Shown here: piece by piece, positions 1-13,212 of the stretch
Numbering within the stretch: the stretch's first letter is position 1
Layout: every line of letters begins with the position of its first letter
Assembly: GCA_964036155.1 (NCBI GenBank)
Contig: OZ038423.1
Span: forward strand, 6,773,249-6,837,248
Direction of reading: 5' to 3'
DNA length: 64,000 nt
Source: Diploscapter coronatus
Taxonomy: Eukaryota > Nematoda > Chromadorea > Rhabditida > Rhabditidae
Notes under the pieces: model-generated
What the model was told of the DNA's origin: nothing
What the model saw: the letters and a program-made list of their open reading frames with translations, nothing else
Database searches by the model: none
Made by a program: the position numbers and the translations under genes

Positions 1-3000
1 GGCTGCGTGCGGCTGAGACTTCACATCTGCATACGACTTGGGATCGCGAGTCAGTTGCTGCAAACAAAATAAATTGAAATTGTATTATCTAGAAATTCAT
101 AAAACTGATAAAACGGTAGACTCGTCTTGAAATATTCAGATTTCATGGACATTGACTTTGGGAAAAAGTTAACTGTCCAAAATGGGTGGTTATGAAATCG
201 ATACAATTTCACGAAGTCTTCGATGAAAAGAATAGAATTTTTCTCACTATTAAATAAAAAGAATTGAAACCTGGGAGTTAGCAATACAAATTGTTTTACC
301 TTGGAAATCTGATAGACATCGAGCGGAAGTTCATTTTTGTCAATCTTCTCCTTGATGTTCTTGAGCGTGTTCTCGATCGCCTCGTACAGATCGAATCTCT
401 CCACGTTCGTGCTCAGCAGCAGATTTACTACCTCACTGAAAAGAAGAATAACCATTCACAACCAAAGAAAAAATCCTGGGATTTACATTTCTTGTAATGA
501 TAAAGTGTTTCAAAATGCAAAAAGAAATCTTATTCTAAATATTCTTGAGCACAAATTTTCTGCTCTTTTCCGATGCATCTTTCATTAGTTCTTTAAAATT
601 GAAATAACTTCTTGCTTACTTTCCAGTCTCTCTAGCGATCTGCGACCAATCTCTCCTGACGATGTCGAGTCCTTTCAACTCCTTCTTCGTCTTGCCTTCG
701 TCCTCTAAATCGATAGTGAGTGCGGCGTATTTCTTTTTCTTCAGGAGCAGCATTCGCTTGAACACTCCGTCCAATTCCAGTTCCAGCAGACGATGACACT
801 TGTTCACTGCTGTTTTTATCTGAAAATCTCTACTTTTAGAGAATGAGGATTTTGGAATTCAAGATTTAACATAATATGAGAAAAGTGCATGAAAAATGGG
901 AAGGATACTGTTTCACTTCGCTCTGCTTCATCTTCTTCCAAAGCTATTTCAGTTTCACTCCAACTCAAAACTATAGCTGATCTTCAGGTTCTGCCAAACT
1001 TCATTCCTATTAGATAAAAACGGAGAAAATAAGTTCAAGAAGATCCTACCTCCTGTCCGAGTTTCTTGACCTGCGCCAGATCGGTGGACTGAGTGTTGAT
1101 CATGATCGAGTCTGTGTCGCCATAGATCACTTCGTAGCCAATCTTCTCGACCAGAGTCTTCGAGTGCATCAAGATCTGTAAAACATTTTCCCCGTTCATT
1201 AACTATATATCTTGGATTTTACGAAATGATGAAAAGCATATTTTCTCACCCATTTCACCTCTGGTAATCTTTCTTCCTTGGGTGATTTGTAAGAAGTTGA
1301 ACATTTTTAATACTCGAAGAAAAAGTTTATCGGAACCCTAACTTCTACCTTTTACTATAAATTCAGTCATTTTCAAAATTCCTATTTCTAAAACTAATCT
1401 TCTCACCTCTCTTCCCTTGAAAGTGACGAGAGCAGCGAGAGGTTTTGCATAGAACCTGGACTGCTGGAATCCGAGGCAGCCGTACATGCTGTTCGCGGTC
1501 AGCTTCAGGGCCATTTGGCGGATGTCGTACTGCAAACCAAATATTTCTATCGTGCATTATAATGCAATTTTCGTAACACTAGTCGAAAATGAGCAATTTC
1601 GACTTTTGCGCATCATTGAAATATGAAGTTCTTAAAAAAACTGAAATCTAACTGCAATAAAAACTTTAGCTACAATATTTATTAAACTTTTTTTTCTTCC
1701 CGAAAAATGTTCCATACCTGTTTCCTCTTGACGTCATTGTGTTCAGTCTTGAGGAGCTTCTTGACCTCTCTTCTCCTCTCCACGAGCTGTCTGATTTCTT
1801 TCGGCAAGACGCCCTCGGGCAGACCGCCGTCAGGCACTGGAGGCACTTCATCAGAGTCCTGTGAAAATAACACCATTCATTCATTTATTCATTAAAGAAA
1901 GAATTAACCTTTGAATAGTGAATTGTAGTGAAGCAGATGTTGTATTCTTGGATGATGCTCGGGTAGAGCGAGTTGAAATCAAGTAGAAGAATCATCGTCT
2001 CGTACAGACCTGAAATGTGAAGGTGAATATGACTTTAAATCATTTTTGAAAAGAATGCATACTTTGAAATAGTAGGTTGAAAATTTGAAAGAAAATTACA
2101 GGCAGAAGGTAAACTCCATGTGGAATCAATTGATAAAAACTCATAAACAAATAATGTAAACACGATGGGTATTCAAACTTTTTGATTATCACTAGAAAAT
2201 TTCTTTGAAACTTCAGTTTACCGATTTTGGGATCGAGCACAAGTCCTCCCGAGTACTGTGCCTTGTTGCTGGCGGCAGCAGTCTTGCCTTGCCCCGCCCC
2301 CTTTACGTCCTCCTCTCCTTCCTTGTCGAAGTCGTCCTCCTGCAAGGTCTGCTGCTGCTCACTTGCAGCTGTCTTCTTCGTCTTCTTGTCGTTTCCTGAA
2401 TTCCTCTTATATTTTCACTATTCATTGATGATTGGAAATGGTCAGGCTTTTTGGCAAAAAACGAAAAGATAAGACAAAAGCATATGGAAAAATGTAAATA
2501 GGATTTAGTTTCTATGAAATATGTCACTTCAAAGTATTGTTGAAAAAGACGTCATTTCTGAATTCAATTTATTCAATCTTCTACTAGCCTTTCTCCTTCC
2601 TGAATGCAGATTGCTGTTTGTTGGGGGCAATGACATTGGCCTTGTGGAAAGCGTGCAGCAACAGAAACTCGTTCCGCTCGGCTCGACCGCCCATCAGAGT
2701 GCGCGACTGAATTAGTATATTCTTGTTACTCGATGAGATATTTCTGATCAACTCCAAACCCAGCATTCCAGCCAAAAATTTCCCGATAAAACTGGTTTTT
2801 TGTAAAGAAAAAAGAAAGAAATGGAAAGTTTGTTGCAGATGAAAAAACTATTAGATATCTTAGACTCAAGGATATTAGGATATTTTCAACGCCGAATAAA
2901 AATAAGCTGAAATATGTAAGATACAAAACAATACTTACCATAACGCCGCCGACGATGTTGGTGATTTGGACGTAGAGAGGTAGGGCGTTGAGTTGAGCGA

Positions 3001-6000
3001 CAATTCGCAGCACCAGCCAGGACTCTGTCCAGGACCAGTTGATCAGGGACATCAGATCGCGAGAGTTGCTGGAATGAATTCATGAGGAAAGCATAGGCAA
3101 TGAAACATTCATAGCGAGTTAGCGACTTTCAAAATATCCTATTACGCATCAAGGCAAATTGGGGGAAATACGCTCATTTTGATATCGTGAAGAAATTCTC
3201 CAGTGTAAAAACACACTTTCTCATTCTCATATCGTTTCTTTATGCGTTCACAAGTTACATATTTTTCGAATATCCCACATCAGGAAAGAAAATCGTCAAT
3301 TTCCCGAATTTTTAAAACGAAGAGAAAAATCGAACCTGAACTTCGCCAGAACTTCATTTGCATAGACGTTCTGCCTGTTGACATTAAGCAGCTGCCCTGT
3401 CAGTTCCGTCAAATCGTAGCTGCGCAGTCTGACCAATTCCATCGCTGATACTCTGAACTATCAATTGAAATGGCATCATCAAAATTGGTCGTTTCTCAAA
3501 ACTTTGACACGAGATTTTATCAATGATTGCATGACATTTCTAATCATAACGTGTTTCTCTTACTTGGAATCCAGCTGCATTCTGCCTGCTGTCAGTTCCC
3601 ACTGTGCAGCTTTGGTGTGGCCGATCTTGTTGAGATTGACGAAGCGACGCAGCCGACTGGTGCGCGACCACTCCACTACCTGCAAACAATAATAGCAATT
3701 AAATAAACAAGAGTTCGATCGTTCATGACAAGTAGAAACAAAAGGAATAATAATCAAAGGATATTCGACACACTTTCGAAATTATAAAAATAAGAAGCAG
3801 ACCTGTGCGTAAAGAACTTCTAGATTTTCAGAAACGAAGCGAAAATGAGCAACCCAATTTGTGAAGTTCTGGAGCTACTTGCAACAAACTTTAACGGAGA
3901 TTCCCAGTCAATTTGATTACAAAGCGCCCCAGACGGTTTTTGATAGATAGTGGAACGGTAATTGGTCAAACATTTTCGAAATGGAGCATAATGAAAATGC
4001 TCGCATAGAAACGATCAAGAGGTGTTTGGTTGGAAAAATGAGCGTCAAGTTCAGAGAAAAGATTGAGTGAGGCAATTGTGAACGAGTAACATGTCTAGCC
4101 TTGAGTTTCTCCATCCTGTTGGCGAGCAGATGAATGGTCACAGACAGGTCATGTCCAATCAGCAGATCAGGATCGTGCTTGGCGAGCTTGGCCAGGAATA
4201 AAGACAGCAAAGCCTTCTCGTTGCCCGCGGACAGCACCAATTCAGACCAGCTGTTCTTCGTCAAGTGGGCCTTCAGATCAAATGGCAGCGCACCGCCCGT
4301 GGGTTTCGTTATCACTGAAAAATTTTATGTCGATGTTTAGAAATATACTTGACAAAATGAACAAATTCGCCATTTCTAATATCTCGAAATATTGCTTATA
4401 GCAGATGACTAATCGGAATTTCGATCTTCAAGCACATGTTTCTACCTTCGCGGCGAAGTTCAAAGTTGTTTTTTCACCTCCCAACTTTTGCTCCATGATT
4501 AAATAGCTCGTGATGAAACTATTCAGATAGATGAAATTTTGCATAATACTGTGGAAGACCTCGTTTACAAAACTTTATAAATTTCAGAATGAACGGTATT
4601 GTTCAAGTATATGAACGAGTAGTGAGAAAAGTAGTGTAATGCAAGACTCTCGTCATATTTTATTTCATAATATTTTCTAGATGACTATTGCACCAAATTC
4701 AATCATTTTAAAATTGTTTCAAGAACAAATCAGGATTTGATCATTTTGCCACTTACATGTTAGTCTCTGCAGCTGTCTCTGTTCGGCGGTTGGGTTGCTG
4801 AGGTTGCACTTCGAGTTGAACAGAGTGCTGATCATGCAGATCTGCAAATTCATAATTCATTTATAATTTTCAAAATCTAATAATTGGTTTTCTCACCTCG
4901 TTTTCTTTCTTCTCGTTGAGAGTCGTCACCACATTGATCGCCAGCATCCTGACCGTTGGAGGGGCGACATTCAACTCTGAAAATATAATATTCTTGCGAG
5001 GAATTTTGACCAAATAAAAATACCATTTTGATAAGTGACATTCTTCATCCTTTCCATGTCGACCGTGAACTCGAAATCACAATAGGTCTGATGGGAACCA
5101 ACTGCTTCTGAAAATTAGAATTTCAAGTAGGATGAAAAGCAAATTATTTGCCAAATCAATTTCTTCGAATGTTTTCAGATATCGAAACATTGATTAGATT
5201 TGTGTTGTCGCTTATTCAAAATGCAAGGCGCCATTCCGTTAAAATTCGATTTTTTTCACCAAATAAGCTCTTATTCTAACCTTGGAAGTAAGTACTCGTA
5301 TATAGCATTTTGACTCTATTTCCAGATTCAGAAATTTACCATAATTGGTAACGTCCAACCAGCCAGGTCCCTTGATTTCGACCTCAGTGAGGAGTCTCTC
5401 GAGAGGAGTGGTCGTGAGGTTGAAGACTGCAGAGAAAGTAGAGCCTGTCAGGTCGAGGGGCAGACGCGCAGAGGAAGAGGAGTAGTGGACTTCCAGAACA
5501 CGGACCGATTCGTTCAGAGGCACATCCGATGGGGCACAGTCCAGAGTTAGACGCTTCATTGTGGGCTGAACGAATGAGTTTTGAGGGATAAATCCAAGAA
5601 ACAGAATTTTCTTCTTCTGGAGTAGAAATAAAATAATATTTGAAGATTTTTTTTTTTTCTGAAAATCAGGATTGGTATAATTTAACACATTTCAGCTAAA
5701 ACAAGTTTTTAATAAAAGGCACAGTTGAATTCGCATCTCTAGCTACTTCGAATAAGGTTGAGATAGACCAATGAAATCAGAAAGAATAGCATGATGCATG
5801 CAAATAAATAACTCGAAAGAAGCAAATGCAGAAAAGTACCTTGATTTTGTATTCTGTGACATTGCAATGTCGCTTGAGCATTCTCTTCACTTCATCCACA
5901 ACATCCGCGTCCGTCACTTCAAAACCAGAATCCATACCATTCACCAGTTTCTGCAATATTCAAATAATTTCTTTACATTTCGTTGACCTACAGTTTTGCG

Positions 6001-9000
6001 AGGCAGGAAGAAGACCTGTCTCTGAACGTTCTTCACGACCAGACAGCAGCTGGAATAATTCGAACCACTTGTGCACACTTTACCAAATAAATACACTGTT
6101 CCTGAAATAATTATATTTAGAACTCAGATTGCTGGGTTAAAAATATCACGGAAGAACAATTTTTCATGTTCATGAAATATTACTTTATTTCAACCAGTCA
6201 AATGAATTTAGAAGGCATGCCATTTTAATTCCACTATGCCAATTCACGATTTCAACAAAAAAATCTTTTAATAAAAGCAAACTTATCAAAAAATCACCGT
6301 ACCATCAGTTTTGTGCTGATTTTCGAAGGCGTCGAGCCAATAGACCCGAATGAACTTCTGCCCGTCAGACCTGGTCATGTAGAAGGCCTCGCTGCCTGCC
6401 ACCACTTCCACTTGAACTTCCTTCCTACAAAAACTCTCTTCGATTATCAAAGATATCAATTCGCTCACTTTTCATCTTCCGTGTCCCAGGTCAGATTCTC
6501 TGGAAAAGTGGTAGGCTGCTTCGTGGTGATTGTCTGAGTTCATTCGAAATTAACGAATAAGCTAGCAAGAAAACGAACCGGGTTTTCATCAAAATCGTCG
6601 TCAGAAACAGTTAATTTCACTTTCACTTCAGTGTCTTGAGAGGAGCGCAGCTCAGAAATCGGTCTGCTGAAATTTTTGAATCTTGAAAGGCTGCAGATGG
6701 TGATGATTTTGCAAAGCTATTTATCTGCTCTAATGGAGATTTTGACGAATGAAAAGAAAATGTTAAATTTCAATGATTTTAGAAATTGTAGTGATTTATT
6801 TCAAGCTCGGCCTTGAAAATATAAGAAGTCAATGCTGTATTCTTTAAAACACAACATTCTGCTTCTTGATCTACTCATTGATAAAAGAGGACATATGCTT
6901 CAAAGATTCATTTTCGCGCATTGCATACTTGATATCACCAAGACTACAATCAATAGGTCGCATCAAAATAGACTCAACTCGCCTTGGTTTCGGTTCCTCA
7001 ACTTTCTTTGGCGGAGGCGGAGGCGAAGGCGCTCGATCCCAACTGTCCTCGTAAATGCCTGTCGCATCATCCATTTGGGAATAGGTCTGCAAGAAGAGAA
7101 TCATTAAATTCTCCCGAATAAAATGAAAACCTCATGTTTTAGTGGGGGAATATCAGGCTCAGGAATCGCAATGTCATCCAAAGGATCCTGAAAATGATTA
7201 ATTCATCAGATGGAAACATTTTTTCACATCTCCAATCATCTTCGTTGAAAAATAACCTCCCTTCCCAAAAGAATTACCTGAAAAGTGACTTTCGGTTCAT
7301 TCTTGCCTGTCTTTTGCAGTTTGGCAGCCTTCAAAGGACGCGGCATGATCACAGAATTGTCCTCGACTGAAATACCTTCTTTTCCAATTTCAAGGAGAAT
7401 GTATTCCCACCAGCAGATCTCTTAAATGGGTTCCTGTTTGCGTGAGGGGCAGCCGGCCGAATGTTGTCGTAGTCGAAATCGAGTCCGTCGTCCCCGAGTT
7501 CCGCCAGCATGTTTTTCAAGTCCTCGTCCTCGTCCAGCTTGGCAACGGCCTGACATAAATCAAATTGGATTATTTGTTTTAATTGAAGGGAAAAACACAA
7601 TAGCCACTTTGCCTAAGGAATTCTAACTATTGGATCGTGAAAGATACGAAAACAATCTGGAATAGACAAGTAAAAATTCATTTTTCCAAAGAAAAGTGAT
7701 TCTAACATTCCTTAGACATTGGCTCTTCAACATCATGTATTATCCATATTTTCGTAAATATATCACTTTCTAAAGCTTTGAGTTCAGAGTTGAAAACGTT
7801 CCAGACATTTGGAACTCGGCAGATTCATTTCCTCACAAAACTGCATGAATTCAGTTAAAAACTCACATCATCGACCGTTTTCGGCTTCGTGTTCGCAAAC
7901 GGAGTGAAGAATTTGTCGATGCCCGTCTTCTTGCCTTCTGAAAATAAAATGCATCACACAACGATAATGAAAAGTGGCGTAATAATTTCTCGGATAATCT
8001 TGAGGATTCTTGTCGCAAATATGGAGTGAGCCAATGAATTCCTAGATCTGTATACAATATTTAAGTTTTATAAACCTTTCTTCTCCTTCTTCTTGTCTTT
8101 GCTTCCCTTCTTGGATCTGCCTCCCCCCTCTTCATCGTCGTTATCGTCCCCATATTCCTCTTCGAAATCCACTCCATGATCGACGTAGCCGGCTCCATCT
8201 GAAACGATCATCATTCATCTTTCCAACCCCTCCCAAGTTGCTCGCCATCATCGACCACGAAATTGCTCTGCTGCCTCTGCGCGACAATCTTGTTGTACTC
8301 GTCCTCATCCACTACGTCGTACACATTCTGGATCTCCACCTCAAAATAACAAGACATTTTTATGGAATTAGATTTCGTTTCGTGAATCACGAGCAGAATA
8401 CTTTAAAACGCTTCCGAGTTCGAGAAAACTCGAATCAATAAAGCTTAGAAATTCGGCACTGAAAACTACATTTGAAGATTTCAGATTCGGAATTTCAATT
8501 TTAAGCGAGTTTCAAATTTTTATCGGACATATCTGCCGAATTGTAGAAAATGATTCCATTAGAAAACTCAAAATTCTTGCCCATTCTTGGAAATCAGTTA
8601 TCGGATAGAAATTAAAGACTTCGTTCTTTTCGGGTGACCATTTTTTGCTTTTTGATTTCAAATTTTGGCAATTAGAAATATTTCGAAACTTCAATTTCAA
8701 GCATTCATGTCCAATAAATCCAAAAAGGGGAAATCCTGCATGTTTCTGTATATCAATAACGAGAGAATTCTGACCCCCACTCATCTCTACTGATCGTCTC
8801 CAATACTTACATTAGGTCTGTATCCCTTGCCGGACTGTCTGGCCTCCCTCAGCTTCTCGAGTCCACTCTTCCTCTGCTGCTGTCTGCTGCTCTCCCTCCT
8901 CCTGCTCGATCTCCTTCTGTCCGCCAAATCTCCCAACTCCATCTCTGCATCTCCAATCTGTCCGCTGCCCTCATCCAGCTCCACATTCTCCGTGTCCGAC

Positions 9001-9002
9001 AT
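1..9002 (-). CDS. POLA1: DNA polymerase alpha catalytic subunit (family B), 3' end cut by the window
   Basis: Main replicative priming polymerase, extending RNA primers in the primase complex in the nucleus. About 1,198 residues are present; about 260 C-terminal residues, including the zinc/iron-sulfur cysteines, lie beyond base 1. Family B motif A ([10 protein letters not shown], ~914), motif B (KLTANSMYG, ~993) and motif C (YGDTDS, ~1043) are all intact. The N-terminus has the family's basic start, VDDDGAGYVD and a GIDKFFTPF motif (~140). Exons: 9002-8811, 8339-8246, 8198-8076, 7937-7867, 7549-7411, 7366-7278, 7187-7131, 7086-6983, 6666-6579, 6533-6469, 6424-6303, 6101-5992, 5950-5840, 5565-5340, 5107-5024, 4976-4897, 4841-4757, 4314-4100 (or 4091), 3679-3564, 3452-3336, 3068-2939, 2706-2589, 2395-2222, 2009-1909, 1858-1718, 1529-1407, 1175-1050, 819-620, 435-300, 57-1. 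All phases agree. Start chosen at 9002 because CTTTCAG ends 7 bases upstream and the family N-terminus follows. At least three introns use GC donors. Confidence 0.96.
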
Positions 9003-9204
9003 GCCGGGCTGAAAGCCGAGAAATGACACCAAATCAGCGAGAAATCGAGCATAAAATCGAAATGCGGCAAAAACGAGACGAAAGATGAATTTTCGCGGGC
9101 TTTCATTCAAAAGCGCAGAGCAAAATGGTTGTGAAACTCGATATCGATTTTTCTCGTTTTCTGTCATTTTCCATCTTTTTCGCTGAGTTCTTTTATTTTT
9201 CCAG
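9003..9204. promoter_or_regulatory. Shared divergent upstream region of pol alpha and dynein LIC
   Basis: The two start codons are 214 bp apart and face away from each other. Each is preceded by a 3' splice consensus (CTTTCAG at 9009-9015 on minus, TTTTTCCAG ending 9204 on plus). The intervening ~200 bp, rich in CGAAA and GAAAA words, must h hold both promoters or the outron starts. No TATA box was recognised. That it is one bidirectional promoter is inference. Confidence 0.5.
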
Positions 9205-9216
9205 GGATTAGCCGTG

Positions 9217-12200
9217 ATGGTCGGTCTGGAGCCAGGCGTGGGGACCACACTCCCCTCCGCAGTGCCCCTCATTCCCTCTGCCAATCAGGACGATGAACGC
9301 ATTTGGTGTGAATCACCCTTCAGTGCTCTTGATCAATTTAGTTTTTCAGGACGAAAATCCTCCAGGAAGTCAGCTCGAAATCCTCGAACACAGTCCAGTC
9401 CACGGTCATCGTTTTGGGTACGAAACTCTGACATACAGATAACTGCAAAACCATTGAAATTCCCCACTTGACACTATTTTCTGCTCTTCCAAATTGAAGA
9501 ACAACATTAGTAAACTCCTCCGATCTATAAGCCCTTTCAAGTATGAAGAGGTTCATTGTGAGCTTTCCTGACTCGGCTAGTTTTCTAGCGAGTCACTCAT
9601 ATCATCGAACTTTCTCGATGTCCCCAGTATTTTTCTTTTTTTCGAACATTTTACCTCAAAACTGTTGAACTTTCTAAGACATCGATAGAATGCATTCAAA
9701 AATTCTTTCTTTGCAGGCGACAACGGAAGCGGAAAGACATCCCTGCTGAACAAGCTAGAAGTTGCGGACAAGGAGAGTCTGGACTCGGCACTGGAATATC
9801 GAGTATTGAAGGTGCAAAACGAGTTCGCAGGCGCATATGCATACCAGCTGGGCACTGCAGCTGCACAGCTAGGACCTGCTGAGAGCATCTATTTGCCGGT
9901 CAGTTCGACAAACTCAAAATCTTGTCATTAGTTGCTAAAGAGTTGAATGAAAATTTTGTCAAAGTAACGATTGATGTTCAAACATAACAGGGCATATCGC
10001 CGAGATGTTATTTCAGAGCTTTGTTGTGCTCGAAAACAGTCCAATCTTGAATGTTCTCAAGTTCTGAACAAATGTAAAACGAGATTGCCGCCCGATCTTC
10101 TTTTTTACTTGAAAAATTATTCACTTCTCTTTCGACAATCTTCAAATCTCGATGAATTTATTTTTCCTTCTTTCAGGTATGGTGTCTGGACGGCAGCGAG
10201 AAGTTTGCCCCGCTTCTACAACACACGCTTCCACCCACTTCTCCCGGCCGAATCGTCTGTGTTCTCGTCGGATCTCTCGACAATCCGAGTTAGTTGGTAA
10301 TTTAGACAAGTGACCGGACAGTCATGATTACGAGTTTTTGATCATTTTTCTTTCTCCTTTGAGATTTGATCGGTGCATAATTAGTCATTTCAAAAGTCGA
10401 ACTTAGCATTCTACATAGACATGCATAAAATGGAATGAATTTCGGACAAATCTCTCTTTCAGACCTGATCCATTCTCTCCGTAAATGGGCGACTCTGTTC
10501 AATGAGCAGATATCGAAGAAATACGAGAGGACGACTATCAATGAGGCCAAGAAATTGCGTGAGTTATCTTTGAAATTCATCAAAATGGAGGATACTATTT
10601 GCACATGCTAGCACTTCTAGAAAATGAACATTGTCACTATTTTACATTCTACTTCGTGATCAATTCGAACATTTCAGAAAATAATACTATGACTTCATAT
10701 TTCAATTCTGAAAAGAAAATATTTTTTCCAGAAGAGCGTTTCTGGCAGGAGTACGTTGAGCCAGTGGAGTCCTCGATGACTGCTTCCATTGCTGTTGGCA
10801 ACTTGGATGTGAGTCACTTCTTCTGCTATTTTTCCATGGATGTTCCGAATTTGAATAACCGATATAGTTGGATTCAGTTTTTTTTTTTCAAAATTGAGGA
10901 TCTAAAATTTTTTTCTTTTTGCAGGACGAGGCGGGTCTGCTTCCCCTCGAACAGGGTGTCCTCACAGAGAATCTCGGCACTTCCTTCATTGTCGCCATCA
11001 CCAAATCCGACTTGAGTAGGCATTTTTTCAATCGATCTTCGCAATCAATGCCATATGTTCTAAATCAATCTTCACATCTTGACAGTCTCGAGTGATCCAT
11101 CACAGATAATCGAATGTTCAGGCCACGACATGTCGGACCAGCAGGCTGATCGCATCCTCGTCCAAGTGCGTCGTTTCTGCCTTCTGCTCGGCGCTGCACT
11201 CATCTACACCAGTTCCAAGTCCACCAAGAATATTCAGGTTGAAATTTCTAGAAATTTAGAAATTCATATATCATGCTTTATGAAATTTGCATGTACATAC
11301 AGTCATGTAGACAGAAACGCGCGGATTTTAGAATTTTTAAATCCTTGCGTTTATGTTTTGAAAATAAAAAGGATGTTCTCTTTTCACGAAATGATAACGC
11401 GAAGTTGCAGAATTACTCGCAATTTTCAGTAATTCATTTGCAGCTAATACACAAGTACGTGGTGCATCGTGCCTACAACATGCCCTTCACGACCCCCGCA
11501 CAGCTCATCGACAGAGACGGTCTCTTCGTGCCGGCCGGCTGGGATGGACAGAAGAAAATTGACATTATTAAGGTGAGAAAGCAATTTCTGGATTTTAAAA
11601 TGAAGATATTTTCAGGCAAACATATTTGTTAGAATTTTGAACAGAAAGCAAAATCTTTCGCAATATTTTTCTCGCTTCTCTCCTATCTCTAATTATGTGT
11701 TCCGAGATTTAGACAAACTGAAACTGCCATATTTGTATGTGTTGTTTCTTCAAAAATAAAGTGAATTGTTGCAGGAGGGTATCCCGGATGTGGATGGAGT
11801 GTTGGAGCCGACTCGAGAAGTCATTCCACAGGGCAAAGACCCCATTGTCGAGGCTGAAGATGATCAGGTGAACAAATTTAAAAAAAAAACTTGTACTCAA
11901 CTGAGTATTTTGTATTTTCACATTTGATATAGAGATGTACGAACGTTTTTGTTGCCTTTTCAAAATCCCCAAATTCATTTTCTCACGGCTATAATTTAAC
12001 AGAGAGAATAATGCAATAATGCGAACTGAATTTGTCTGGTTGCAGATCTTCCTGCAACGCCTGATGGCAACGTCGGAGGCAGCAGCTGCGGCGCAGCAGT
12101 CGACCACGCCCAAGAAGCCCATCGACGAGGCCGCGGACACCAGCAGTCCTCTCGCCAACTTCTTCTCCCAACTCCTCAAGGTTGATTTCATTTTCTACAA

Positions 12201-12700
12201 ATGACTTTTCTTTAAAATATTCGAGGTGTTCAAATTTCATTATTTATTTTCTTGGAATTTCTATCATGAACAAGCATATTTTCAAGGATTATTCTAAAAA
12301 TGGCGATCCGATTTTCTTTTCTCAAATCTTTGACGTACATCAATCAGATCTTTAAGAAAATCTGACTTGAAACCCAAATAGAAATCGAAAATAGACATCT
12401 AAATTTAACAAGTGTGTCTGTCTTGAACTAAAGAAATCACTTTCACGTAATAATTCGAATTTTGCAGGACAAGCCCTCTCCTGGTCAGAAGTCAGCCACT
12501 GCAGCTCCTCCAGGTTAGTCTCCCATCTTTCATTCAACCTGCTAAGTAATTGTTTTGCAGAAGATGCAAAGGATCAACTTGACAGGATTCTGAAGAGCAC
12601 TGGTGCGGGGGCGGGAGGAACTGCGAACGCGAGTGCGGCGGGCAGTCAGTCCAATACAGACAGCGAGGTCAATCAAAGTGCTGATGAATCTGCTGCGTAG
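9217..12700 (+). CDS. DYNC1LI: Cytoplasmic dynein light intermediate chain
   Basis: Dynein subunit of about 469 aa linking the heavy chain to cargo adaptors. Exons: 9217-9305, 9350-9417, 9717-9898, 10177-10288, 10463-10558, 10732-10808, 10925-11015, 11086-11237, 11444-11572, 11775-11867, 12046-12180, 12468-12513, 12561-12700. Residues ~53-60 are a P-loop (GDNGSGKT) in the Ras-like fold, followed by VWCLDGS and the FxLLLGAALIYTSSK strand. FTTPAQL and VPAGWDGQKKI (~305-330) are family hallmarks. The C-terminal helix SPLANFFSQLLK (~397-408) matches the effector helix that binds activating adaptors. The tail is Gly/Ala/Ser-rich. ATG 9217 lies 12 bases after TTTTTCCAG. The length is near that of nematode DLI-1. 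The gene is divergent from pol alpha and in tandem with MCM10. Confidence 0.94.
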
Positions 12701-13212
12701 ACTGACCGAAAAGAATAGGAAAGTTTGGTATTTCATTCAAATTCGTCAAATTCGTGAGAATATGGTGATATAACATTGGAAAATTATGGTCATTTTGCCT
12801 TTTCAAATTCATTTTGAAGATGAAAATGCAACTTGAATGATTTCATTCATTTTCGTCTTCAAGATGAAATTGATTCCCGTAATCCATAAAATTCATCTAT
12901 TTTGTTCTATTTATTCCTGTTTGTTTTACACCAAATCCCTGGCAATTATTAGGCTCTGGAAATCGTCGTGAAAGTCATATTCCTTCGCTTTGACATAATT
13001 TATTTCGAACAAAGCTTTTCCATATATTTATTGAGAAATTTTATCTGATTTCGTTTTTTCTTTTGCAATTGAATTTACAAGAATAAAGAATTTCCGAACA
13101 AAATTTAGGGTATTATATGTCGCGAAAATTTGGTCTATTTCCAAAAAAAATCATGATGAAATACCTAATTCCTTGAGTTGAAAAAAAATCGATTTTTTTT
13201 ATTTTTCAGCCG
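12701..13212 (+). promoter_or_regulatory. Dynein LIC / MCM10 intercistronic region with poly(A) signal and 3' splice acceptor
   Basis: This holds the dynein LIC 3' UTR. AATAAA at 13082-13087 is followed, 122 bases later, by TTTTTCAG ending at 13209, three bases before the MCM10 ATG. A poly(A) signal followed at about 100 bases by an acceptor beside the next ATG is the usual spacing in nematode operons. Co-transcription is inference. No other gene is visible here. Confidence 0.5.

Noticed and set aside
5239..5338. Open-frame extension of pol alpha exon 14 past 5340
   Set aside because: The frame continues by chance into the intron. The GTAAAT donor at 5339 and phase-1 joining to the exon at 5107 restore the conserved protein.
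6870..6982. Continuation of pol alpha exon 8 through the open frame to 6871
   Set aside because: The open frame goes on, but phase and the conserved join to the exon at 6666 require ending at 6983 with a GC donor. The extra residues match nothing in the family.
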